Origin: Eubacterium sp.
GTDB taxonomy: Bacteria > Bacillota > Clostridia > Oscillospirales > Acutalibacteraceae
Assembly: GCA_014465955.1 (NCBI GenBank)
Contig: JACTVT010000029.1
Coordinates: 1-26,662, forward strand
Length of the DNA: 26,662 nucleotides
Direction of reading: 5' to 3'
Shown here in pieces: positions 9,168-15,968 of this stretch; the first letter of the stretch is position 1; each line of letters starts with the position of its first letter. Position numbers and translations under genes: made by a program. A model generated the notes under the pieces. It was not told the DNA's origin. It was given only the letters and a program-made list of their open reading frames with translations, and did not search any database.

Positions 9168-10052
9168 CTATCTTCTGAATAATCTTTTCCACACGGCGCC
9201 GATAATGTTGAAGATATTAAAGTTTGCGCCGATTTTAATGTCTATAACTTCGACATTGCCGAGGCAGTTATACGTATGAATACCTGTAAAATCATTTTTA
9301 ATATTAAGTTTAATATCGTTTACGGATATTGTTTTTAAAAGTTTTTCCGTGTAACCGTCTTTTGAAATACTGATTACTTCGTTAAAATTCAGTTTATCGC
9401 CGTACTGTGCACCGCAATTCTGCGACGGGCGGATGAGTTTTTCGTTATATTCAAAAAACTTACCTGCGCCGCGCGCAGTTTCAGCGTCAATTTTAATCGG
9501 ATTGTTTTTACATTCACAGAATTTACCGTTTTCAATGTAAAACAAATCAAGCCTGTCAAACCGACCGGCAGTGATAACACGCTGTGAAACAAAATAATCA
9601 ACGCCGTTGTAATTTACAATTGTTGTATCAACTACACCGACTTTGGAGATAACCTTTTCTTTAACCCATTTATCGGGAAAATGCTCGCATTTAAGGTGAA
9701 ATAGTTCACCCGACGCTTTTGATTCGGGCACGATATAATAGGTGCCGTTTTCCTTAAAAATGAACGGATAGGAAAGATGAGAGCCGCACTCATATATAAT
9801 TTTAATTTTGCCTGCTGAATTTTTTGTAATTTCCCTATAACCTAAAACACCTTTGCGTTTGAGTCTGTCATAAGCCTCAAAAAAAAGATAGTATTTACCA
9901 TTTTCCTCGGCAAGAAAAGGGTCGGCAGTCCAGTATCTGTAAGAATCCTTTATAACGGTAAATTCAGTTTCTGTATCATTTAAAATTGAAGTGCCGCCGT
10001 CTTGATTGAACCGAACGGCACAGCACCACTCGGGAACGCTGAGTTTTCTCAT
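9168..10052 (-). CDS. Beta-propeller GINT1_N-like protein (glucosamine inositolphosphorylceramide transferase N-terminal domain type)
   Basis: A 294-residue protein with the pattern of the five-bladed propeller domain found at the N-terminus of plant GINT1 and in many bacterial surface-glycan loci. YWTADPFLAEENGKYYLFFE (about 39-58), GSHLSYPFIFKENGTYYIVPES (about 90-111) and LIRPSQNCGAQYGDKL (about 211-226) mark successive blades. The repeated aromatic/acidic strand motifs resemble GH43-like folds. There is no signal peptide, so it acts in the cytoplasm. The role in bacteria is unknown; it may bind or modify nucleotide sugars or acceptor glycan. It starts at an ATG behind AAGGTG and sits between an EpsF-like GT4 and the DUF6625-like gene. 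The family call is fairly confident; the function is not. Confidence 0.72.
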   Translation of the reverse strand: MRKLSVPEWCCAVRFNQDGGTSILNDTETEFTVIKDSYRYWTADPFLAEENGKYYLFFEAYDRLKRKGVLGYREITKNSAGKIKIIYECGSHLSYPFIFKENGTYYIVPESKASGELFHLKCEHFPDKWVKEKVISKVGVVDTTIVNYNGVDYFVSQRVITAGRFDRLDLFYIENGKFCECKNNPIKIDAETARGAGKFFEYNEKLIRPSQNCGAQYGDKLNFNEVISISKDGYTEKLLKTISVNDIKLNIKNDFTGIHTYNCLGNVEVIDIKIGANFNIFNIIGAVWKRLFRR

Positions 10053-10061
10053 ATATACACC

Positions 10062-11144
10062 TTAGTTTTTGTAATAATCAATCAGTTTATCTGCACAGTC
10101 ATATATATCCCAGCCTGCTGACTTTACCTTTTCACAGGCAATACTGCGTTCTGAATGCAAAGCGGTATTACTGATTACTGCTGATGCCCACAATGACGGA
10201 CTGTCATTCAGCGATTTGAATTCGGCAAGATTCGTTACTGCACATTCAGCCGTTACACTGTCTGAAATCAGCACGTTAAGACCTGACGCCTGCGCCTCAA
10301 TGACAGACACGGGCAGACCCTCTTTCGTTGACGGAAATATGAAAGTATCCATAGCCGAAAGCAGACAGTTTACATCCTGACGAACGCCAAGATAATAAAC
10401 ACTGTTTTCAATTCCGAGTTTTTTTGCAAGTTCTTTGGTTTCGGCAGATTCTTCAGCGCCTGCAAGAAGAAGAACGGAATTGTCCTTCTGCTTCTTTATT
10501 TCGGCAAAGACTTTTAAAATAAACGGATGATTTTTCTGCGGCACATCGGTTCTGCCGATATGACCGACTGCAAAAGCATTTTCTTCAATATTCAGTTCTT
10601 TTCTTATCAGTTCCCTGCCCGACTGACTGAATTTATATTTATCGCAGTCAATGCCGTTATTGACAACCGTATATTTTTTGCCGCCGTACCACAATCTGCC
10701 TGCCTCATTGCTGCAGGCAATTTTTGTTTTTATAAAATATTTGGCATAAAGGCTTAAAAGTTGATTTCTTTTCTGACTGCCTTTAAGTGAATAAACTGTT
10801 GAATGGCAGTGAACGGCAATTTTTTTTATGCCTGCCGCTTTTGCAAAAGGTGCAATAAACACTGCAAAATGCGGGCAGTGAATATGAAGTGCCTGCCACT
10901 CACCTTTATGCTGCCTGAAAAATGCACTCATTTTGCCTGAAAGCAAAGATTTAGGTGACGGCACAACTGTTTTATAAACTCTGCCGCCGAGCGCTTCAAT
11001 ATCTGCTTTTCGTGTTTTGCCTTTTTCGGCAAAATAAATAACATCAAATTTTATATCATCGGGCATTGCTTTTGCATAATTGAGTATAACGCTCATAACG
11101 CCGTTTGAAATGCCGATATCGGGTATCATATGTAAAATTCTCAT
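10062..11144 (-). CDS. Family 4 glycosyltransferase (EpsF-like)
   Basis: A 360-residue GT-B enzyme. The N-terminus MRILHMIPDIGISNGVMSVI has the loop typical of EpsF proteins. CHSTVYS and CSNEAGRLWYG follow in the first domain. The second domain has VNNGIDCDKY, GHIGRTDVPQKNH, LLLAGAEES and FPSTKEGLPVSVIEAQASGL. The ATG at 11144 overlaps the stop of the upstream GT4 by 4 nt (ATGA at 11141-11144), consistent with translational coupling. The expected role is retaining transfer of a sugar to the polyprenyl-linked repeat. It is paralogous to the GT4 at 4992-6104 but visibly richer in G and C. Confidence 0.94.
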   Translation of the reverse strand: MRILHMIPDIGISNGVMSVILNYAKAMPDDIKFDVIYFAEKGKTRKADIEALGGRVYKTVVPSPKSLLSGKMSAFFRQHKGEWQALHIHCPHFAVFIAPFAKAAGIKKIAVHCHSTVYSLKGSQKRNQLLSLYAKYFIKTKIACSNEAGRLWYGGKKYTVVNNGIDCDKYKFSQSGRELIRKELNIEENAFAVGHIGRTDVPQKNHPFILKVFAEIKKQKDNSVLLLAGAEESAETKELAKKLGIENSVYYLGVRQDVNCLLSAMDTFIFPSTKEGLPVSVIEAQASGLNVLISDSVTAECAVTNLAEFKSLNDSPSLWASAVISNTALHSERSIACEKVKSAGWDIYDCADKLIDYYKN

Positions 11145-12277
11145 ATAAGTCTTAAATCCTTGTAAATTTTAAGCATTTCATCAATAACGCTCTGCTCTGA
11201 ATATTTCTGCACCATTTCTTTGTTATTTTCTTTAAACTGTGCGGCAAGATCTTTATTATCATAAATTCTAAGCACTGCGTCTGCCATTGCCTTACTGTCA
11301 TTAAGCGGCACAAGGTAGCCGTTTCTGTCGTTTTCAACCAAATCATTATTGCCCCTGACATCTGTTGCAACGATTGCATTGCCGATTGCCATAGCCTCAA
11401 TAAGATTTATAGGCAGTCCCTCCTGCTTACTTGAAGAAAGCGAAACATCGCACATACCGACAAGTTTATCTATATCGCGCCTGTAGCCCATAACATCAAC
11501 TTTGTCAAATACGCCAAGCGACTTTGCATAATCAATAAACGGCTGTGCCTTTTCTTCAAGACCCGGCAGAAGCAGTTTGAAATTATCATGCTTTTCAAGA
11601 AGTATTTTAAGCATATCAAAAAGCATATTCTGATTTTTTCTGTCGCAAAAATCGGCAGGATAAATCATAAGAAAATCATCGTCGCCATAGCCGAACTCTG
11701 CTCTTAAATTATGCTTTTCGTTTTCATCAATGTTATGAAATCTGCCAATATCAACACCGACGCCGTTTACGTGGTAAATTTTATCAATATCAAACTGCTT
11801 TTCGTTTGCAAGTTTATAGTCCTCACTGTTGATTGTAATAAGGCAGTCTGTATATTTAGCAAGATACTTTTCAACGTTATAGAAAAGAAGCCAGTTCTTT
11901 TTAGAAGCACCGTTATAGAAATGAAAACCGTGTGCAATATAGATTACTTTTGTGCCCTTTTTTCTTGCAGCCTTTGCGGCAAGCCTTGTAACTACTGCGC
12001 CCATCGGGGTGTGGCAGTGAATAGCATCATAATCGTTTTCATCAATGATTTTTTTGAGAACCTTGTATGCCTTTATATTATCAGTGCTGTAAGGGCTTCT
12101 TGAAAACGGCACTTCAAAAACCTTGTCAAGCGGTGACAAATCAAGACCCTTTTTCAAATCGGAATTATCCTTATAAGCACCGTGAATCTCACATCCTAAG
12201 CGCTTTAATTCTTTTATAAAAGGCATATGAAACTGACCGATGTGACTGCGGACAGTTGCAACAAACAAAATCTTCAT
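11141..12277 (-). CDS. Family 4 glycosyltransferase (EpsD-like)
   Basis: A 378-residue GT-B fold enzyme of the EpsD type, which commonly acts second after the initiating transferase. Recognisable parts are MKILFVATVRSHIGQFHMPF at the start, HCHTPMGAVVTRLAA, IAHGFHFYNGASKKNW and INSEDYKLA in the acceptor domain. The donor domain has NGVGVDIGRF, YPADFCDRKNQ and SSSKQEGLPINLIEAMA. It lies 11 nt after the phosphoglycosyl transferase gene and overlaps the next GT4 by 4 nt. This order (initiator then EpsD-like then EpsF-like) matches many Firmicute Eps clusters. The sugar donor is not predictable. Confidence 0.94.
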   Translation of the reverse strand: MKILFVATVRSHIGQFHMPFIKELKRLGCEIHGAYKDNSDLKKGLDLSPLDKVFEVPFSRSPYSTDNIKAYKVLKKIIDENDYDAIHCHTPMGAVVTRLAAKAARKKGTKVIYIAHGFHFYNGASKKNWLLFYNVEKYLAKYTDCLITINSEDYKLANEKQFDIDKIYHVNGVGVDIGRFHNIDENEKHNLRAEFGYGDDDFLMIYPADFCDRKNQNMLFDMLKILLEKHDNFKLLLPGLEEKAQPFIDYAKSLGVFDKVDVMGYRRDIDKLVGMCDVSLSSSKQEGLPINLIEAMAIGNAIVATDVRGNNDLVENDRNGYLVPLNDSKAMADAVLRIYDNKDLAAQFKENNKEMVQKYSEQSVIDEMLKIYKDLRLI

Positions 12278-12288
12278 AGCGATATCCT

Positions 12289-12942
12289 TTAAACGGTTTC
12301 AAGTTCTCTTTCTTCTGCATCGGCATTGATATCCGCCGCCGTGCCCTGAACAGTTACTGTAACATTTTCATTATCTTCGTTTTTCAGCACCTTAAACACA
12401 GTCAGAAACAAAATTTTAATATCAAGCAAAAGGCTCATATGATCAACATAATAAACATTGAGGCTTATTCGTTCGTGCCACTCGGTATGCTTTCTGCCGT
12501 GAACCTGCGCCCAACCCGTAATACCCGGGCGGACTTCAAACATACGCATCTGTTCATCGGTATATTCCTCTAATTTCCACGGATGATATGTAAGCGGCGG
12601 CCGAAATCCGACAAGCGACATTTCGCCTTTTAAAATATTGATAAACTGCGGCAGCTCGTCAATACTCGTTGCACGGATAAACCTGCCGACCTTTGTTACA
12701 CGCATGTCTCCTGCAAAGGAATACTGCCCCGTGCCCATATTCTCGGCACCCTCGCACATTGAGCGGAATTTGTAAATCTGAAATTCCCTGCCACCTTTGC
12801 CGAGCCTTGTCTGCTTAAAAAGAACAGGACCTTTTGATTCGATTTTTATTGCTATTGCCACAACCAGCATAAGCGGTGACAAAACAATTAATCCTAAAAG
12901 AGAAATTACAATATCGCAAAATCTTTTAAATGCTTTATACAA
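12289..12942 (-). CDS. Undecaprenyl-phosphate sugar phosphotransferase (initiating transferase, EpsL/PglC type)
   Basis: A 217-residue small monotopic phosphoglycosyl transferase that loads the first sugar phosphate onto undecaprenyl phosphate. The N-terminal hydrophobic re-entrant helix spans about residues 8-35. It is followed by KGPVLFKQTRLGKGG, FQIYKFRSM, TSIDELPQF with the Asp-Glu catalytic dyad, SLVGFRPP and VRPGITGWAQVHGR. The C-terminal 25 residues are an acidic, probably disordered tail not typical of the core family. The best start is a TTG at 12942, one base after the stop of the upstream gene, with GTAGGAGAG nine bases upstream. No ATG fits, and MYKAFKRFCDIVIS aligns with the usual N-terminus. 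It is the committed step for this locus. Confidence 0.95.
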   Translation of the reverse strand: MYKAFKRFCDIVISLLGLIVLSPLMLVVAIAIKIESKGPVLFKQTRLGKGGREFQIYKFRSMCEGAENMGTGQYSFAGDMRVTKVGRFIRATSIDELPQFINILKGEMSLVGFRPPLTYHPWKLEEYTDEQMRMFEVRPGITGWAQVHGRKHTEWHERISLNVYYVDHMSLLLDIKILFLTVFKVLKNEDNENVTVTVQGTAADINADAEERELETV

Positions 12943-12943
12943 A

Positions 12944-13759
12944 TCACATCTCTCCTACAATTTTTTCAACACACGCACAGAGTTTTTTATGCGTTTCATC
13001 AAAATAATTTTCATCACAGGTTTTTAAAAATTCTTCATAGGAACGAAGATCTTTCATTCCGTTTTTAAAAATATATTCAATCTCTTCTTTTTCGGTAAAA
13101 ACATTGGTATTGCAGAATGCCCTTGACAATATAGACATTGACGAGCCAAGCCGATAATGCTCTGCAACTATATAATCGGCAGGAAGAAAACCATAACCTA
13201 TTCTGCCGAAACCGCCGAAGCCATATGGTATATCTGTTTTGGCAATCTTTTTCGTAATCTTTTCAACAGTACCATCGGCAAGCAGTTCAAAAAGAAATTT
13301 TTTGCCCATACTGAGATGCAAATCATTAAGCCCAATATGTATTTCATCAACGCCGTCAAGTGCAAGCACTTCATCAAGACAGTTCATCGCATCGGTATTC
13401 TCAAGAAGAAGCAATGTTTTTGCCCTGCCGTTTACAAGGCTGATAAAACGGGAAACCTCATCAGCCGTTTTCCACATAGGCAGCATAATAATATCTGCCC
13501 CCGCGTCAATAACACTGTTCACCTCATTTTCAGTGCCTTCATAAAACGGATTTATACGGACCTGCAGTTTCGACGAAGTTAAAACCGACTTTATATTTTT
13601 AATATCCTGCACAGTATGATGATTCTGAACAGTATCCATACCACCCTGGCGCTTGTCCTTGCCGATATACTCCATATCGACAAAAATTCTGTCAACCCCA
13701 TACCTCTGAGCAACGACTGCCACATCGGGATTATTGGTAATATACATTAATTCAAGCAT
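12944..13759 (-). CDS. HpcH/HpaI-family aldolase (CitE-like TIM barrel), first gene of the exopolysaccharide operon
   Basis: A 271-residue TIM-barrel protein of the class II pyruvate aldolase/citrate lyase beta family. Visible active-site equivalents are VRINP (Arg68), LLLENTDAM (Glu120) and GLNDL (Asp146), the last two matching the metal-ligand pair of HpaI. I chose the ATG at 13759 because GAGGAAAG lies just upstream and the promoter -10 at 13792-13797 leaves a leader of about 26 nt. The alternative ATG at 13771 (MRKAMLELM) would have almost no leader. Known relatives cleave or form C-C bonds with pyruvate or oxaloacetate. Its substrate here is unknown; location at the head of a polysaccharide operon hints at making or recycling a keto sugar or pyruvate unit. 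The stop overlaps the TTG-start region of the next gene. Confidence 0.88.
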   Translation of the reverse strand: MLELMYITNNPDVAVVAQRYGVDRIFVDMEYIGKDKRQGGMDTVQNHHTVQDIKNIKSVLTSSKLQVRINPFYEGTENEVNSVIDAGADIIMLPMWKTADEVSRFISLVNGRAKTLLLLENTDAMNCLDEVLALDGVDEIHIGLNDLHLSMGKKFLFELLADGTVEKITKKIAKTDIPYGFGGFGRIGYGFLPADYIVAEHYRLGSSMSILSRAFCNTNVFTEKEEIEYIFKNGMKDLRSYEEFLKTCDENYFDETHKKLCACVEKIVGEM

Positions 13760-13791
13760 TGCTTTCCTCATATCACATATTAATATGAACT

Positions 13792-13820
13792 ATTATATAT
13801 TATATTTAATCTATAGTCAA
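13792..13820 (-). promoter_or_regulatory. Sigma-A-type promoter of the exopolysaccharide operon
   Basis: On the minus strand, TTGACT (13815-13820) and TATAAT (13792-13797) are separated by exactly 17 bases, one mismatch from consensus overall. The predicted transcript starts near 13785, giving a short leader to the aldolase ATG at 13759. No other equally good promoter was seen inside the 13-kb operon. Confidence 0.8.
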
Positions 13821-14008
13821 TAAAACGACAAACAAATCAAAACAAAAAAATTTGACAGTTTTAAAAAATAGACAAAAAACAGACATTTTCAGGTGTGTAA
13901 CCTAAAAGCATAAAATCGTACTGCAGCGTACATTTTAATAATACTATCAAAACTCCATGCATACAATTTATTGTGCATATTTCACAATATCTTCATTTTA
14001 CTATTGTA

Positions 14009-14060
14009 TTTTTTCAGTAAAGTGATATATTATTAATTTAATAGATAGTGAGCATTCACT
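14009..14060 (+). promoter_or_regulatory. Probable gdhA promoter and leader palindrome
   Basis: A candidate -10 TATATT (14026-14031) is preceded at 16-17 bases by a weak -35 (TTGTAT). Just downstream of the predicted start, AGTGA-GCAT-TCACT (14047-14060) is a perfect 5-bp inverted repeat, flanked by a GTGAG/CTCAC overlap of the same symmetry. It could be an operator or a small 5' hairpin. The promoter call is moderate and the operator call is speculative. Confidence 0.45.
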
Positions 14061-14093
14061 CACCATATTTTAAAACTAAGGGGGTATTCATTT

Positions 14094-15443
14094 ATGAATG
14101 AATATATCGAAAATGTTATTAAAACTGTTGAAAGAAGGGACAATGCAAAACCCGAATACATTCAATGTGTTAAAGAGGTTTTCCGTTCGCTTGAAAAAGT
14201 AATTGAGGAACACCCTGAATATGTAGAAGACGACCTTTTAACAAGAATGGCTGAACCTGACAGGCTTATCACATTCCGCGTTGCTTGGGTTGATGACAAT
14301 GGTAAAACGCAGGTAAACAGAGGCTACCGAGTGCAGTTCAATTCAAGCATAGGTCCTTATAAGGGCGGACTTCGTTTTCACCCAAGTGTAAACTCATCAA
14401 TTATGTATTTCCTCGGCTTTGAGCAGACCTTCAAAAACTCGCTTACAGGTCTTCCTATGGGCGGTGCGAAGGGCGGTTCTGATTTTGACCCGAGAGGAAA
14501 GAGCAAGGGCGAAATTATGCGTTTCTGCCAGGCATTTATGACAGAACTTTACAGACACATCGGACCGAGCGTTGACGTTCCAGCCGGTGACATCGGCGTT
14601 GGAGCAAGAGAAATCGGCTATTTATTCGGTCAATATAAGCGTATTGCAGACGCTTTTGAAAACGGCGTAATTACAGGCAAAGGGCTGTCATACGGCGGTT
14701 CTTTAATCAGACCTGAGGCTACAGGCTACGGCGCAGTTTACTACACCTGTGAAGTATTTAAACATCAGAACGATGACATTAAAGGCAAAACCTTTGCAAT
14801 TTCAGGTTTTGGAAATGTTGCGTGGGGCGCATGCAAAAAGATTGCAGAACTCGGCGGTATTCCTGTTACCATTTCAGGACCAGACGGATATGTTTATGAT
14901 AAAGACGGAATCATTACAGATGAAAAAATTAATTACCTGCTTGAAATGAGGGCTTCGGGCCGAGACAGATGTGAAGATTATGCCGATAAATTCGACGTGC
15001 CGTTCTTCAAAGGTGAAAAGCCGTGGGGTGTTAAGGTTGATGTTGCAATGCCTTGCGCTACGCAGAATGAAATAGACCTTGAAGAGGCAAAGAAAATTAT
15101 TGCAAACGGCACAAAATATTACATAGAAGTAGCAAATATGCCTACCACTGAAGAGGCACTCAACCTGTTTATGGAGACAAAGGGCATAATCGTTGCACCG
15201 TCTAAGGCAGTTAATGCAGGCGGCGTATGCGTTTCGGGTCTTGAAATGAGCCAGAACAGCCAGAGGCTTTCGTGGACAGCAGAAGAAGTAGACACTAAAC
15301 TTCACAATGCCATGATTGAAATTCATAAAAATTCTGTTGCCGCTGCTGAGCGCTACGGACTGGGCTATAACCTTGTTGCAGGCGCAAACATTGCAGGCTT
15401 TGAAAAGGTTGCCGAGGCTATGATGGCACAGGGAATTTATTAA
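14094..15443 (+). CDS. gdhA: NADP-specific glutamate dehydrogenase
   Basis: A 449-residue hexameric-type glutamate dehydrogenase catalysing the reversible amination of 2-oxoglutarate with ammonium and NADPH, the nitrogen assimilation route in many anaerobes. The key residues are all present: Lys90 in PYKGGLRFHP, Lys114, catalytic Lys126 in PMGGAKGGSDFDP and Asp166 in PAGDIGVG, all one position off the well-studied clostridial enzyme. A dinucleotide-binding ISGFGNVAWGA lies near 237-247. Length is the family norm. The ATG at 14094 follows AGGGGGT at 8-nt spacing. It is monocistronic: divergent from the exopolysaccharide operon and followed by a long hairpin. Cofactor preference for NADP is inferred from similarity to the 450-residue class. 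Confidence 0.97.
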   Translation: MNEYIENVIKTVERRDNAKPEYIQCVKEVFRSLEKVIEEHPEYVEDDLLTRMAEPDRLITFRVAWVDDNGKTQVNRGYRVQFNSSIGPYKGGLRFHPSVNSSIMYFLGFEQTFKNSLTGLPMGGAKGGSDFDPRGKSKGEIMRFCQAFMTELYRHIGPSVDVPAGDIGVGAREIGYLFGQYKRIADAFENGVITGKGLSYGGSLIRPEATGYGAVYYTCEVFKHQNDDIKGKTFAISGFGNVAWGACKKIAELGGIPVTISGPDGYVYDKDGIITDEKINYLLEMRASGRDRCEDYADKFDVPFFKGEKPWGVKVDVAMPCATQNEIDLEEAKKIIANGTKYYIEVANMPTTEEALNLFMETKGIIVAPSKAVNAGGVCVSGLEMSQNSQRLSWTAEEVDTKLHNAMIEIHKNSVAAAERYGLGYNLVAGANIAGFEKVAEAMMAQGIY

Positions 15444-15450
15444 AAAAATA

Positions 15451-15487
15451 TTGTTCCCGACGTACTTCAAAAGTATGTCGGGAACAA
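15451..15487. terminator. Strong hairpin after gdhA
   Basis: A 17-bp stem (15451-15467 with 15471-15487, one G-U pair) with a 3-base loop begins 7 bases after the gdhA stop. On the plus strand it is followed by AAAAATACTG rather than a T run. The T run (AATATTTTTTT) is on the minus-strand side. It could still protect or end the gdhA mRNA, or act as a terminator against antisense transcription. Confidence 0.6.
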
Positions 15488-15524
15488 AAATACTGATTAA
15501 TATATAAATATTTCAAAATATGTC

Positions 15525-15552
15525 TTGACAAACACAATTTATCTGCTATAAT
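15525..15552 (+). promoter_or_regulatory. Consensus promoter of the initiator tRNA gene
   Basis: A perfect TTGACA (15525-15530) and perfect TATAAT (15547-15552) are separated by 16 bases, with a TG at -15/-14 (TGCTATAAT) giving an extended -10. The tRNA begins 28 bases after the -10, as expected for a strong stable-RNA promoter. Confidence 0.88.
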
Positions 15553-15580
15553 TATATAGCAATAGCAAAACAGAATATAT

Positions 15581-15656
15581 CGCGGGGTAGAGCAGTTGGA
15601 AGCTCGTCGGGCTCATAACCCGGAGGTCGCAGGTTCGAGTCCTGCCCCCGCAACCA
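15581..15656 (+). tRNA. Initiator tRNA-fMet (CAT anticodon)
   Basis: A 76-nt cloverleaf with encoded CCA. The anticodon loop CTCATAA gives CAU. It is the initiator rather than elongator type because base 1 is C facing A at position 72 (CGCGGGG against CCCCGCA, an unpaired first position) and the anticodon stem has three G-C pairs (GGG before the loop, CCC after). The T-arm is AGGTTCGAGTCCT-like. It has its own consensus promoter upstream and an intrinsic terminator directly downstream. Confidence 0.96.
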
Positions 15657-15810
15657 TAAAAATAAGAAACACTTTTGTGTTTCTTATTTTTTTATTATTG
15701 TGCAGGACGAGAAACGAACTCCAAATTTTAAGCATATTATGCGAAAAAATTTGGGAGAAAGGTACAGTGTACCTTTCGATAGTTGAGAGGAGAGCCTGCC
15801 CCCGCAACCA
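15641..15810 (+). repeat. 16-bp direct repeat of the tRNA 3' end enclosing a structured insert
   Basis: CCTGCCCCCGCAACCA occurs at the tRNA 3' end (15641-15656) and again, identical, at 15795-15810, an offset of 154 bp. Between them lie the tRNA terminator and two strong hairpins: CCAAATTTT/AAAATTTGG (15721-15754, with an inner GCAT-ATT-ATGC) and AAAGGTAC-AGT-GTACCTTT (15758-15776). GCAGG (15702-15706) can pair with CCTGC (15795-15799) to close a three-way junction. This resembles either an attachment-site duplication by a small element or a decayed tandem tRNA copy. No integrase is present, so the nature is undecided. Confidence 0.6.
15661..15694 (+). terminator. Intrinsic terminator of the tRNA-fMet gene
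   Basis: A 12-bp perfect stem, AATAAGAAACAC (15661-15672) with GTGTTTCTTATT (15677-15688), and a TTTT loop is followed by a T run. It starts 4 bases after the tRNA CCA end. Confidence 0.85.
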
Positions 15811-15813
15811 CAG

Positions 15814-15854
15814 TAATAGAGTCAAATTTTTAAATTTGGCTCTATTATTTTTTT
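15814..15854 (+). terminator. Second intrinsic terminator behind the repeated tRNA 3' end
   Basis: A 14-15-bp stem (15814-15828 with 15833-15847, one T-G pair) is followed by a T run at 15848-15854. It stands to the second CCA-like end as the first terminator stands to the real tRNA, supporting the idea that the unit once was, or is, transcribed in the plus direction. Confidence 0.72.
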
Positions 15855-15883
15855 ACTTTTTTCTAACATTCTATATTTTAATC

Positions 15884-15905
15884 GGGACGATGTGGGCATC
15901 GTCCC
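15884..15905. repeat. REP-like palindrome
   Basis: GGGACGATG-TGGG-CATCGTCCC is a perfect 9-bp inverted repeat, clearly more GC-rich than its surroundings, followed by CCTACAATG. GC-rich palindromes of this style are dispersed between genes in many gut Clostridia. Here there is one copy, so the dispersed-repeat reading is by resemblance only. Confidence 0.55.
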
Positions 15906-15968
15906 CTACAATGTATGAAAATACAAACACAATGCACGAAGAACCGCCCCTGCTTATTCTAATACTAA

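Larger units (their letters stand above)
13772..14093. other. Divergent intergenic region between the exopolysaccharide operon and gdhA
   Basis: This 320-base AT-rich stretch holds the operon promoter at 13792-13820, a weaker promoter and leader for gdhA (14009-14084) and small imperfect palindromes (AGGT-N5-ACCT near 13892, GTAC-N6-GTAC near 13918). No ORF with a ribosome binding site was seen. The middle, about 13830-14000, has nothing I can assign. Confidence 0.6.

Noticed and set aside
14874..15470. 198-codon open frame antisense to gdhA
   Set aside because: It lies wholly opposite a clear glutamate dehydrogenase, is Cys/Asn-rich without family features and lacks a ribosome binding site.
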